A stretch of 64,000 bases of DNA from Effrenium voratum. Lineage: Eukaryota > Sar > Dinophyceae > Suessiales > Symbiodiniaceae. Positions 14,501-27,600 of this stretch are shown in pieces. Positions within the stretch are counted from its first letter, which is position 1. Every line of letters begins with the position of its first letter. Position numbers and translations under genes: made by a program. The stretch covers positions 175,001-239,000 of the forward strand of contig CAUJNA010001724.1 in assembly GCA_963377175.1 (NCBI GenBank). The letters run 5' to 3'. Under the pieces are notes generated by a model that saw nothing but the letters and a program-made list of their open reading frames with translations, made no database searches and was not told where the DNA came from.

Positions 14501-15616
14501 CCTCTGATTTCCTTTGGTATCTCCCATGGGTTTACTTCCATTTCCACAAACCAAACCTGCCAAAAGCCAGCCACACCAACCCATGCCTGGAATTGGAGGT
14601 ATCCACCATGGGTTTCCTGCCATTACCACAAGCCAAACTCAAAAGCCGGAAAAATAAAAAAAAAACACCAAGTCATGGGTACCCCAATCCCAACCAAAAC
14701 CCGCCCCCAAACCTTTCCTCTGGTACCATGGGTTTACTTCCATGGAAAATACCCAAATCCCAACCAAAAAACAAAAACAAAAAAGAAAGCTTGGAGCCCA
14801 TAAATACCCGAATCCCAACCAAAATCCCGCCCCCCCAAACCTTCCCACCTTCCAGGCACACACCCCCCCCAACACCCACACCCCCACACCCCCCCCACAC
14901 CCCCCGCCCCCCCACCACCAGCCCGGCTAGGAGCCCCTGGAGACGAGTCCTCGCGTGGAGCCCTGGGACCTGGATCTGCTGCTGCTGCCCGCCGTGGCGC
15001 TGGACCTGCGCCGCCGCCGCTGCGGCCAGGGCATGGGCCCCTCGGAGCGGGGAGCGGATCGATCCGGAGCGGCGGGAGCGGAAGCGGGGAGCGGGGTTCG
15101 CCGTTCCTGGGGCGAAGCCCGGCGATTGGGGCGGAGCCTTTCACTTACCTCTTAAAAAAACACAAGACTGTTCGTAACTGTTTGGAGGTAACATGGGCTA
15201 TCTGTAAAAGATGAACACTTCCCCAGGTTGCTTGGAGTTTTAAGGGGTAAGTTTCTCACCGTTTCTTTTTTCGGGTGGGAGGGTTCCGAACCCTACTCAA
15301 ATGGAATACAGAAGAAAGTTGGTGCCCGTATTCTATCCTCTCTACTGGAGGACCTAGCGACTTAAAGGGGCGGGCGACTTAATAAGCGGGTAGTAAGCGT
15401 GAGCTCCTGATGTACAAAGTGCGGGTGCTTTTTTGGGGCAATCCGCTCAGGAAGTGAGAGATTTGAGCGTGTGCCTCTTTTTGAGTGCGCCCTTTTCAAT
15501 CTGCCGTCTGTTTTTGCTGTCGACCAATCTTGGCACACACGGGCGCCTGTAAAAGCAGGGGAGCCCCTTTTCATCCCCAAAACAAGTCCAACAGCGGGCG
15601 GGTACCCTCCAAAAAA

Positions 15617-15669
<53 letters not shown>

Positions 15670-18600
15670 CCCAATTTCCGAGTGATTCAAGCGGAAGCTT
15701 GTTTCTGGATGAAGCCTGGGCAAGCCTTTTTCCCGAAAGGTGGCCTGACGGGTGGGTCCCGTTGCGCCATTAGAGTTTGGCAACATTTGTCAATATGCTC
15801 CAGGCTTGTATGGCGAGCTCAGGGATACCCTGTGGTACAGGGGCATGTACTTGTATATATGTGTTTGCATGTAGAAGTATGTGTGTACAACATGTTTACA
15901 TAAATCCCCTAAGAACAGAATGGTTGACCCAATGTAAATGATGAAACTCAGGTTCAACAATGGCGGCTGTATTAACTCAACCATTGCTTTAGTGCTGGTA
16001 TGCGTCGCCGGGTGTACATATAAGGGTGTACACACACACACATATATATATATATACACATATATATATATATATTTATACAGTTTTACTTGGGGGGGGG
16101 AAGGTGAAATTGCAAAGCCCTGGGGAGAGCTGCGTCCCTAAGAGCCCTTTCATTTGGTGCATTTCGCAGAAGATGGTTTGCCCTTAAAGGGGGGTTCCAA
16201 CTTTTTTGTCCTCTTGTTCAGGCCGCTAGTTTGGGGGTCCCTTTTGTTTATTTCAACACAACCACCTCAGTTTTGGGTTTTGAGGGTCCCTTCTGTTTAT
16301 TTGTGGGCAAGCTCCACAAAACCAGCTGGAAGGTCCGCGCATCTTAGAAGCCTTCGCTTCAGGCTTCTACGACCGCTACCTCCAGCGCGCCAAGCGCCAC
16401 GCAGACGCAAGGCCATGCTTCGGAAAAAGCGCACGGGTTTTATGGGGCAATTTGTTCTGCGCTAACCAACTCACTCCACCTAAAACGAGAAGTAGTCACA
16501 GGGATGGCCCACTTCCCAGACCTCTAGTGGTGCCCTTTCTTTCCTGAGGGCTTCCCCTTTAAAGCCAACCAAGGCGTGCCACATTTTTTGGGAGGGCTTC
16601 CCCTTTAAAGTTTGCCCAAGGCTGGGGGTGCTTTGAGCTTCTCCCCCCAACCACCCCGAAGGGCGATATGCAGCCACAACCAAAAGAAAAGCACAGCCCC
16701 CATCCACCATGCACTCAGTCTAAAGCAAAATGCCGACCAGAAAGCTGGCGCTCAATGAACTCAGTTTTTCACGCGACACGCCGACCAAAAAAGCCGCTCC
16801 GGGATGGCGCTCTTCTTCAAGGGGCAGGGTACTTAGTAAGTGGTCAGTTTGCCTGGCTATACCCAGCTGAACGGAGACTGAACAAACCATGGCTTTGGTG
16901 GGTTAGAAGTTTTTCCACTGGCTTACAATCACCACTTATCTGACTCACAGGCTGCCCCTTGCAGTATATTTCCCGCAAGCCTTCAACCGCTTTTTTTTTG
17001 TTGGGTGGCAAAAACACAGGAATTTCCCACCACCCCATGAGTTGCCGGAGGGGTGGTGCTGCAGTGCTGCTCCTTAGAACCAGTCGTTGCAGGGCACTGC
17101 TTCCTCAAAAACCCAGTGAAATTTCCATGTTGTTTGTTGTTGCCAGGCTTTCTTCATGGGTCTTTATGGCTGGTCAATTACTGTAATCCACTCAGGAAGT
17201 GAGGCTCTGGGATGGCCTTCTAGGGATAGATATAAAATAGGCTAAAATAGACTAAAATGAGCTAAAATGGGTGGTGAATTCACCTACCAACCAAAATGGG
17301 ATCCCAAAACGGCTTTGACAACCACAGCCATACTGTGGATGGACGAAATCCATGTCGCACCACCTAAAAAAAATCCCTGGGGTGATGCTTCTGTAAATGC
17401 CAACAAACGTTATGGTTTGCTGTGGTGCATCGTCCACCCGCAGTATCTCCCACCGCCCTTGGAACAAATGCGCGGAGCGGAGGCCGCCGCTGCGTGCCGT
17501 GGGCATCGGCCTGGCGCAGCAGCGGGTGGAGGAGGTGCCCTGCGAGGAGCACGACGAGCTGCTGGACGCCGCGCCTCGACGGGAAGCGATCATGGTTGTT
17601 GGGAAACATTTTACATGTTTATGCTTATTGTGGTTTAGGTGGTTGAATTCCAACCCACAAAATCTGCATTCAAAACAAGAAGCAAACACAATTTTGTGGT
17701 TTAGTGGTTGAAATCCAACAACGTAGCTGCTAAAATTTGAGAATTTTTGCTCCCCAAACCCAACGTCAGCCAAGCGATGTGGGTATGGGTCAAAATGAAA
17801 CCACCAGAAAACAAACCACAGGTGTTGGTCCATGTTTCCACTTGGGTTCCATTTGGGGCACCTATTTTTGACCCACAGCCATGTGTAGCTGGTGCTATGA
17901 CCTGTTTTCCGGCTTTCTTGGCGGTTCCCGGCCATGCCCTTTAGCTTTCTAGATTTTTGTTGGTGTTTAGTGGTGGGATTTCCGAATTTAGCCCACTAAA
18001 AGTTAGAGATTTACCGGGGGGGATCAGAAATCGGACAGCCCAGTTTTGGTCAGTTTGGTCAACCTTTGAAAACCCAGGTCCGAACTGGGCCCTATTTCGC
18101 GGCCGATTTCGCGAAGAAATGCCCCTGGCTCTTGTAGAGGGCAAAGGGGAAACCACCCCGAAACCACCTCCAAACCAAACCACCAATGCAAACCACCAGT
18201 TAGAGGGAAACTGAAAAAGGGCTTAAGTCAGAATGGGGTTATGGGGTAGTTTGCGATTTGATACCACGTTTTGTCATTCATGGTCAGGGCGGTAGATATC
18301 GGGAATTATTTTGCCATACGAATTACCCGTTTTGGAGGCTGGTTTGTATAAATGGGAGCCAAGGGCAAATCACTTCTTTGCTTTGGGGGCGTTCCCCTAC
18401 TTTGACAGATGCCCATATGCCCCGACATAGAAGACTCGGAAACAAACATATGGTGGTTTTTCCGCTTGGTTTTCGTTTAAACCGACTTGAAACGGGTGCC
18501 CGCAACAGAAAACCCAGGCACACCTAAATCAGTTGAAAAGTTTTAAATTCTGGGCTGTTCAAAAGGCATTCCTCAATCCTGAAATCCTCTGGTGAGAACA

Positions 18601-21600
18601 AAGCAGCCCTTTGCAATGTCCGGATTGAGAAGAACCTCCAATGGAAGAGCAACTGGCCCAAGAGGGAAGCATGGGACAACTCTGCAGTCATGAGCTAGGC
18701 GTTTGGGCTCCTAGGTGTTTCGTTTCAGGGCATGCCATTGCGTGTCCGTACCCTCTTTTGATGGTTCTTTTTTTGGGAAATGAAGGGAGCACCACCAGCT
18801 TGTGGGTTTGGTTGTTCTTGCAAGCTATCCACAGCACGTGGCCACAAGACAACATGGCGCCCGCCTTCTTCAGGTATCCCCAGTTGGTGGTGTGGATTGG
18901 TTTGGGATTTGAACGTTCTGGTTCTTGAGGGCAAATGGGAATTCCCGCGACTCCGAACCACCAAACCACCAATATCCAATGAGAGGATCCCCGCCCCCTT
19001 TGAAATGGAATTGGGGGAGGGGGGTGACCCCTGGAATTCCATTTATAGTTCCATTTTCCCTTTCAGGGGGAAGACTACATAAATGGAATCGGGGGACCGG
19101 GTCCCTACCCCCTCCCCCCTAAGGTAGGGGGGATTATGAGGGGGAAGCTGACTTTTGGATGCTGGTCGGAAGCCCGCCAACAAATCAACACCTTTGGGGA
19201 GCCCCAAACATCCGCCAAAACCTACCCTTAGGGCAAGAGTACCACTGAGCAAAACCTCGTTGCGCGTGTTTTTTTTTGGTTTGCGGGGGGGAAGTGTATG
19301 ATTTGTGGGGTCCCTGGCGATTTGTGAGCAAAATCGAGACCCAGAGATGGTGATTTCTCTCACATGTGCAAATGGGGATGGACTAGAGCCTCGGGCACCT
19401 GTCATGAATGTCTTGAGTGCGTAGTTTGTTTGGGCCTGCACATTTGGACAGTCTTCCATTTGCTGAAAGGAATGTTTTCCAGGGGACCTTGGGGGACTTA
19501 AGCAAATGGAAGCATTCTGATCGTGTGTTTCAAGAACCGAGCCACAATCAAAACCCGGGTAGATGAAGGTTAGTAAGGGGCAGTCCCAGCCAGAAATAGT
19601 TGCGGATATCCGCCTTCTTGATTCCAGAGCATGGTTCTGGACTTACGACCATTTTAATACCAAGGGTTTTATTACCAAGGGTTTTAATACCAAGGGTTTT
19701 GCATGTGTTGCACCAGATCCCCAGATCCCAAGCCAACACGACCAAAGGCAGTTGCCGAAGCGAGGTCATCTTTCCAGACTGCGAGGAGTTTTCCGAGGAG
19801 CTGAAAGCGGAAGAGCCAGCTGCCTGATGCCTGGAAGACGCGGCGTCTAGACCGGTGGGTCTTTTTCCGGCTCGGTCCAAAGGGAGTCGACCTCTTGGCC
19901 GAAGAGTCATGAAGCAAAGCAGTTGAGCTTTTTTTTATTTCCGGATTCTTTGCGCACTTGCTAAGCCGGGGATTTCTTATTTCAAGCACCTGGCCCCTTT
20001 TGCCCCGGCTTGATTCTTCGGGTTGGGTATGCTCACGGTACGAACATATGGCCGGCTTTTGGGAACGTTGCAGCCCGGATTTTCCGAGTTTGTGGCGTTT
20101 AGTTTGCTTGCGATATTTCGGGCATGTCGTATGGTTAGTGATAGTTCAATTGCACTACTGTGGATGGACGAAATCCATTTCGCACTTCAGAAACCCAACG
20201 CGCAAATATACCAGCTAAACGTGGTTTCATTTCGTGCGAGCCTGGATGTCGCAATTTCCGCGAGTCGCGAGCGAGGCCACGGACGGCCATTGCGAGCAAA
20301 ACGGGACCGGTCGCTTGCGCTTTTTCGTTTCGCGCTGGGACTTGGGTTTTTGTTGGTTGCTGACAGGCGTTTCATGGGGAGTTCCTTGGATTGGACCACC
20401 CCCGAGAAAAAAAAAAAAAAACATCGGGCGGCATGTCGGTTTTTATGTTGGTTTACAGGGAAGCAAAAAGAAGCCAACCATAGGGCTTCCCCCGATTTTA
20501 AGAGGTAACAACAGAGAACCTAAGGCACAGAGTTGGGAATGGGTTGTCCCGTCCGCTTGATTGGGAAAGGAACTCCATCTTGGCCCCATCGACGGCAAGC
20601 TAACCAAAAGCTGGGGAGGGGTCGCCGACTTTCAGAAGCCCTATTTTTTAAGCCCCCCTCGGGATTTACATGGTTTTGGATAGACTCAACAGGTTTCTTG
20701 GGGTCTCCTCCCAAGCTATTTCAGGAGCTAGGCGTATCCAAATTTGCCTTTCTTCCGGAACTACCAAGAATTCTAGTTAATGTTGACCCAGGATTCATAA
20801 ACCCGTCCCACTATTGGGGGGTGTTCCCTCCAAAAGTTGTGAATCCCCACTAAAAGGGGACACCCCCCTATTAATCAACCAGGGGTTTATGAATCCGGGG
20901 TTGACATTATCCATTGTTTTTGCGACTTGCTGAGCTCAGGATCGACTTCCGCAGTTCCTGGGCTACGAGTACGTGGGGGCGCCTTGGGGCCACATCGTGC
21001 CCAACTGCACCAAAAACAGCGGCAACGGTGGCTTCTCGCTGCGCGACAAGCAGGCGAGCGAGTTGCGGAGTTGGGGGCGACATCTCAAAAACCAACTAGG
21101 GACCCCAGTATAGTGCCCTTTTACCCTTTTTCGGGGGAGGGTTCCCGTACTGAAATAGACTACCAAAAAAGGGTACCCTTATTATAACCTCTGCACTGGA
21201 GGACCTAGCCAAGCTGGGCAAGTTAGACCTGACTGATCAAATAATATGTCCCCCCTGTCACCAATCTTCCAGCGCTTCCAAACTACCTCCAGGGGAACAG
21301 GTGCTTGATGGGAGTTTGTCAAAGGAAGTTTAGAAGGAACTTCCGTGTTACGGCAACTAATTGAAAGCTAGCTCTTCAGACAAATGACAAGAGAAGCGAG
21401 AAAAAATGCGCGCGCGTGTGGCAGGGGAAGAGAAAGTCGCAAAAAGCGTGGCGCTGTGCGTGAATCGGCATTTTCGAAGATGAGAAAGTTGTCGCAAACA
21501 GCGTAGCCCTGTGCGCGAATTGGCGTCTCCGGAGATGCGAAAGCTAGCCTGTCCGCGGCGTTTGGTCGGAGCATGCTCGGAGCGGTCTCGGAGCGGGCTC

Positions 21601-24600
21601 GGCGCCGGGCCCATTGGCACGGCGACGCAGAGGTTTCGCAAGGTTTGAATTGCGTGGCAGGCGCAGAAATTTTGGTGAGATTTCGTGGCAGGCGCAGCAC
21701 TTTCGCAAGGTCAACTTTTCTCAAGGTTTGAATTGCGTGGCAGGCCCAGCACTTTCGATAGGTCAGGTACAGGTTTCGTGGCAGGTGCAGCACTTTCGCA
21801 AGGTCAAGTATAGATTTCGTGGCAGGCGCAGCACTTTCGCAAGGTCAAGTAAAGATTTCGTGGCAGGCGCAGCATTTTCGCCAGGTCAAGTACAGAATTC
21901 AAGGCAGGTGCAGCACTTTCGCAAGGTCATGTGCAGAACGCGTGGCAGGCGCAGCATTTTGGCAAGGTCGGGTGCAGATTTCGTGGCAGGCGCAGCACTC
22001 GCAAGGTCAAGTGCAGAATTCGTGGCAGGCGCAGCACTGTCGCAAGGTCAAGTAATTTCGTAACACGCAGCACTTTCGCAAGGTCAACTTTCGCAGCCGG
22101 GGCTCGAAAATCGCAACTCTTAAGTGCAAAAGTAGTACGCGAAGTCAACTTTCGCAAAAATCGCAACTTTCAAGTACGAAAGTAGTACGCGAAGTCCACT
22201 TTCGCAGCTGGGGCTTGAAAATCGCAACTTTTAAGTACGAAAGTAGTACGTGAAGTCCACTTTCGCAGCTGGGGCTCGAAAATCGCAACTTTTAAGTACG
22301 AAAGTAGTACGCGAATTCAACTTTCAAAATCGCAACTTTTAAGTGCAGATATAGATGGATAGATAGATAGATCGATAAACAGATAGAGAGAGCTAGAGAG
22401 ATAGATAGAAAGAGAGATAGAGAGAGAGATAAATTGATAGATAGAGAGAGAGAAGATAAATAGATAGATAAATAGATAGAGAGAGAGAGCGAGATAGATA
22501 GATAGATAGACAGAGAGAGAAATAAAGAGATAAACAGATAGATAGATAGACAAATAGATAGATAGATAGATAGAGAGAGATAAATAAATAAATAGAAAAA
22601 GAGATAGAGAGATAGATAAATAGATAGGTACATGGATAGAGAAATAGATAGATAGATAGATAGAGAGGTAGTTAAGTAGAGAGAGAGAGAGCGAGAGAGA
22701 TAAAGAGATAGATAGAGAGATTGATAGAAAGATAGATCGATATATAAAGAGAGAAAAACATATAGATAGATAGATAGAGCGATAAAAGATGGAAAAATTC
22801 ACGAGAGATAGAGAGATAGATAAATAGATAGACAGATAGATAGATAGAAAAGAGATAGATACCTAGCTAGAGAGATAGATAGATAGATAGAGATAGAGAG
22901 AGGGATAAAGACATAGATAAATAGATAGATAGGTAGATAGAGAGAAAGATAGAGAGATAGGGAGAGAGAGAGATAGATAGATAGATAGATAGAGAGGTAA
23001 TTAGATAGATAGGTAAAGAGGGAGAGATAGAGAGACAGATAGAGAGATGGATAGATAGAGAGACAGAAAGAAAGGTAGATAGAGAGATGCAGAGATGGAT
23101 ACATAGACCGATAGATAGATAGACAGAGAGATAGACAGATAGAGAGAGATAGATAGATAGGTAGATAGGTAGATAGAGGGATACAAAGAGAGATAAATAG
23201 ATACGTAGATGGATAGAGAAATAGATAGATAGATAGATAGATAGAGCGAGAGACAGATAGATAGATAGATCGATAGATAGATAGATAAAGAGATAGATAG
23301 ATAGATAGATGCGCGGGAGATAGATGGAGAGATAGATAGATAGAAAAAGATAGAGAGAGAGAGAAAGCGATAGAGAGATAGATAGAAAGAAAGAAAGAAA
23401 GAGAGATAGAGAGATAGAAGATAGAAAGAAAGAGAGATAGAGAGGCAGATAGAGAGATAAACAGATAGATAGATAAACAAACAGATTGATAGATAGAGAA
23501 ATAAATAGATAGATAGAGAGAGAGAGAGATAAATAAATAGAAAGAGATAGGTAGATGGATAGAGAAATAGATAGATAGATAGATAAATAGATAGAGAGGT
23601 AGATAGATAGATAGATAGATAGGTAGAGAGAGAGAGAGATACAGAGATAGATAAACAGATTGATAGATAAAGAGATAGAAAGATAGATAGATATATAGAG
23701 AGAGAGAGAGAGAGAAATATAGATAGCTAGAAAGATAGATAAATAGAGAGATAAAAGGAGGAGCAACACACGAGAGATAGAGAGATAGACAAATAGATAG
23801 AAAGAAAGATTGGTAGAGAGATGGATAGAGAGATAAACAGATAGATAGATAAGCAAACAGATAGATAGACAAATAGATAGATAGAGAGAGCGAGAGAGAT
23901 AAGTAAATAGATAGAAAGAGAGATAGAGAGATAGATAGATAGATAGGTAGATGGATAGAGAAATAGATAGCTAGATAAATAGATAGATAGATAGAGAGGT
24001 ACATAGATACATAGGTAAAGAGAGACAGTAGAGAGACAGATAGAGAGATGGATAGATAGATAGATAGAAAAGATAGATAGATAGATAGATGCGCGGGAGA
24101 TAGATGGAGAGATAGATAGATAGAAAGAGATAGAGAGAGAAGAGAGATAGAAAGAAAGAAATAAAGAAAGAAAGAAAGAAAGAGAGATAGAGAGATAGAT
24201 AGATAGAAAGAAAGAGAGATAGAAAGATAGATAGAGAGATAAACAAATAGATAGATAAACAAACAGATAGATAGATAGACAAATAGATAGATAGAAAGAG
24301 ATAAATAAATAGTTAGAGAGATATAGAGATAGATAGATAGATAGATAGGGAGGCGGATAGAGACATAGATAGATAGGTAAAGAGAGACAGTAGAGAGACA
24401 GATAGAGAGATGCATAGATAGTAAATACACGAGAGATAGAGAGATAGATAGAGAGATAATCAGATAGATAGATAAACAAACAGATAGATAGATAGACAAA
24501 TACATAGATAGAAAGAGATAAATAAATAGATAGAGAGATATAGAAATAGATAGATAGATAGATAGATAGACGGATAGAGACATAGATAGAAAGATAAATA

Positions 24601-27600
24601 GATAGATAGATAAAAAGAGAGGTACGTAGATAGATAGGTAAAGAGAGACAGTAGAGAGACAGATGGAGAGATGGATAGATAGTAAATACACGAGAGATAG
24701 AGAGATAGAGAGATAGACAGATAGAGAGAGAGAGAGAGATAGAGAGATAGACAGAGAGAGAGAGAGAGATAGACAGATAGGTAGATAGAGGGATGCATAG
24801 AGAGATAGAGAGATAGGTAGATAGAAAGATAGATAGATGCGCGGGAGATAGATGGAGAGATAGATAGATAGAAAGAAATAGAGAGAGAGAGGGAGAGAGA
24901 GACAGAGAGATAGATTGAAAGAAAGAAAGAAAGAGATAGAAAGATAGATAAAAAAGATAAATACATAAACAAACATAAGATAGATAGACAGATAGATAGA
25001 TAGATAGATAGAGAAATACATAGGTAAATAAATGGCGAGATAGATCGATAGATAGATAGGTAGATGGATAGAGAAATCGAAAGATAGCTAGATAGATAGA
25101 TAAATAGATAGAGATGTAGATAGCTAGATAGACAGATAGAGAGATACAGAACGATAGAGAGAGAGATAGATAGAAAGAAAGAGAGATAGAGAGATAGGTA
25201 GATATATAGATAGAGAGATAGATAGACAGATAGATAGATAGACAGAGAAGATAGATAGAGAGATAGATAGGTAGATAAGCAGATAGATAGCTAGATAGAT
25301 AGACAGAGAAGATCGATAGAGAGATAGATAGGTAGATAAGCAGATAGATAGCTAACACGAGAGATAGATAGATAGGTCGTTAGGTAGATACATAAGTAGA
25401 GAAAGATGTATAGATATATAGATAGACAGACAGATAGATAGACAGAGAAGAGACAAAAGAAAGAACAGCACAAAAACAAGCAAACGAAAGAAAGAAAGAA
25501 AATACAGATAGAAAGAAGGAAAGAAGGGAGGAAGGAAGGAAAAACAGGAAGAAAGGAAGAATGACGGAGAAAGAAGAAACAATGAAACTGAAGAAGAAGA
25601 GAAACAGAGTCAAGAAAAGAAAGAGAAAGATAACTATAGTTTTTATATTTTTGAAACTTCTGCCCACCGGCTTCGCCGGCTCTACTGGTAGTTCTACTGG
25701 GGCCTGGGGTTGGTATCCAAAGCAACATATTTTTAGTCATCGAGTCATGACCGCGTGAGTTTTCATTTTTAGCTCCTTAAATTGAAGCAACATCTATAGG
25801 CAGGAGATCCTTGTTCTGGTGGGTATTTGGCAAAAATCCGGCCCGTGAAATGGCTTTGTAGCTGCTTTCTATGATGCTGAGTTCCACCTTCCGCCACGGG
25901 TTTAGGAAGCTTCCCCCTAACATGGGCCCTGAGTTCACAGTGCTCAGTTGTCCAAGGCGAGCCGACTGGATCTGAGCTTTTGGTTCTCCCATGTTGGCCC
26001 ATGTTTAGTCAAGGTGTCCAAAGGCCATCACCTTTTCTGTCCAGGTCCTTAAGGGGCAAGTGAGGTTTTCAGGTTCACGTAGAGACGAATCTGATCCAAC
26101 TGGTCACGGTTCCCAGCTTCACAGTGATTGAGGATTCGGGTCAAGCACCTGGGTTTGCAGGGTCATTTGCTCCCAAAAGCGCGCATGTCCAAGAAGTCTA
26201 AGGGGCTAAACGACTTATTCCCCTTTCATCGTGACTTGTGCTGTTAACGTACCCCATTCTCTCAGTTGCCCGACTTTCTGGCCTTTCGGTTTGCTCCATT
26301 TTTGGCAACATATTTGGTGGCCCCGAAAGACGATCACGTTTCTGGACCATGGCAGGCGAGTAGCTCTTTGTGGACGTCGCCTTGGGATTCTCGTGGTTTT
26401 CTACTTAACGGCGCGATCGATTCGGGACGTCAGGTAAGTGGTGATCGTAAGCCTGGTGAAGTAACCCACTGAACGGATTGGGCTTATTCACCGGACTTAC
26501 GATCACCACTTAATGTTAACCCCCATATTAATCAACAGGGGTTCAACAGTACCTGACGCCCCGAATCGAGCGCGGCCTTTGCCGCCTTACGCCTTTTGCG
26601 GCAGGCGATGCTGGACATCACCAAGGCACACCCGCCCAATGGGCTGCCAGAGGCCCGCGCGCGAGACCCACACCAGTTTTAGGGGTCTCTAAACTGGAGC
26701 TCCCTTTACGCCACATTTTATCGGGATTGGATGTCACTGCAGGCGACTCCGACCCAGGACATCTAAGATGGTTTCGACTGCCATCGCAAAGCCATTGCAT
26801 CGCCACTATGGTTTCCGGGTACAACTTCCTAAAGGGGGCTTGTCTCGTCACCTTGGGCGAGTATGTCATATCCGGATTTGCCAAATTGTAGTGAGACCCT
26901 CATGATCTGCGAGACTCTACCCTGTTTGCAGTTGGTCGGTGGGCCTCACACACACACACACCCCATTTAGCTACCTGGCGGATTTGGAGTTTGCACGCCG
27001 CGAAACCGCCTGCGCGGGTGTGTCATGGAAATACCCACTTGATGTTCGTGCACCGGTAGTTTTTGAAGGGAAGACCGAGGGAAACGCTATGTTTCAAAGG
27101 GTCCATCTCTCATTCAATGTTAGGCAGGCCCCAGCCATGGAAACGCCCAGAAGATAAGTAAATTTAAAAATCCCTGTTTAGACACCCTCGTCGCCTTGGC
27201 AAGAGGCTGCTGGCTTGCAGGGAAATGTGCATTGTGTGTCAGGTTGTTCTATATCTTTGAAACGGATTTCTTAATCGCCGTTCCCCGGTTGGCTCCCAAG
27301 CACACTTAAACAGCGAGGATGTACATGGTTCACTTCACTGTTCTTGGCGAGTATTTTGTTTGCTTTCTTTCTCGTTTCTGTTCACTTTTTAGGTGCGGGG
27401 AGGGGGCTGCAGTTTTTCAGTGTTTTTTTTTTTTGCAAGGCCATACCATGTGGGTTCTGAAGTTCTCACCCTGAGGATGTCTACTTTTGCTCCTATTTGA
27501 ACCAGACGGCAGCTTCAGTGAACGAGAGCCGGGTGTTTTCCGTGGAAGAGCGGCTGAGCCCTCAGGAGAGACCAAAGGCTTTGCGAGAAACATATTTGGG

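Noticed and set aside
14392..15177. 261-codon plus frame across 14392-15177
   Set aside because: Mostly Pro/Lys/Asn-rich intron sequence. The true exon within it (14931-15036) is read in another frame that matches MTHFS.
22799..25021. 740-codon minus-strand frame (SIYLSIYL repeats) and its relatives
   Set aside because: It is a translation of the GATA microsatellite. Stops are absent simply because of repeat composition.
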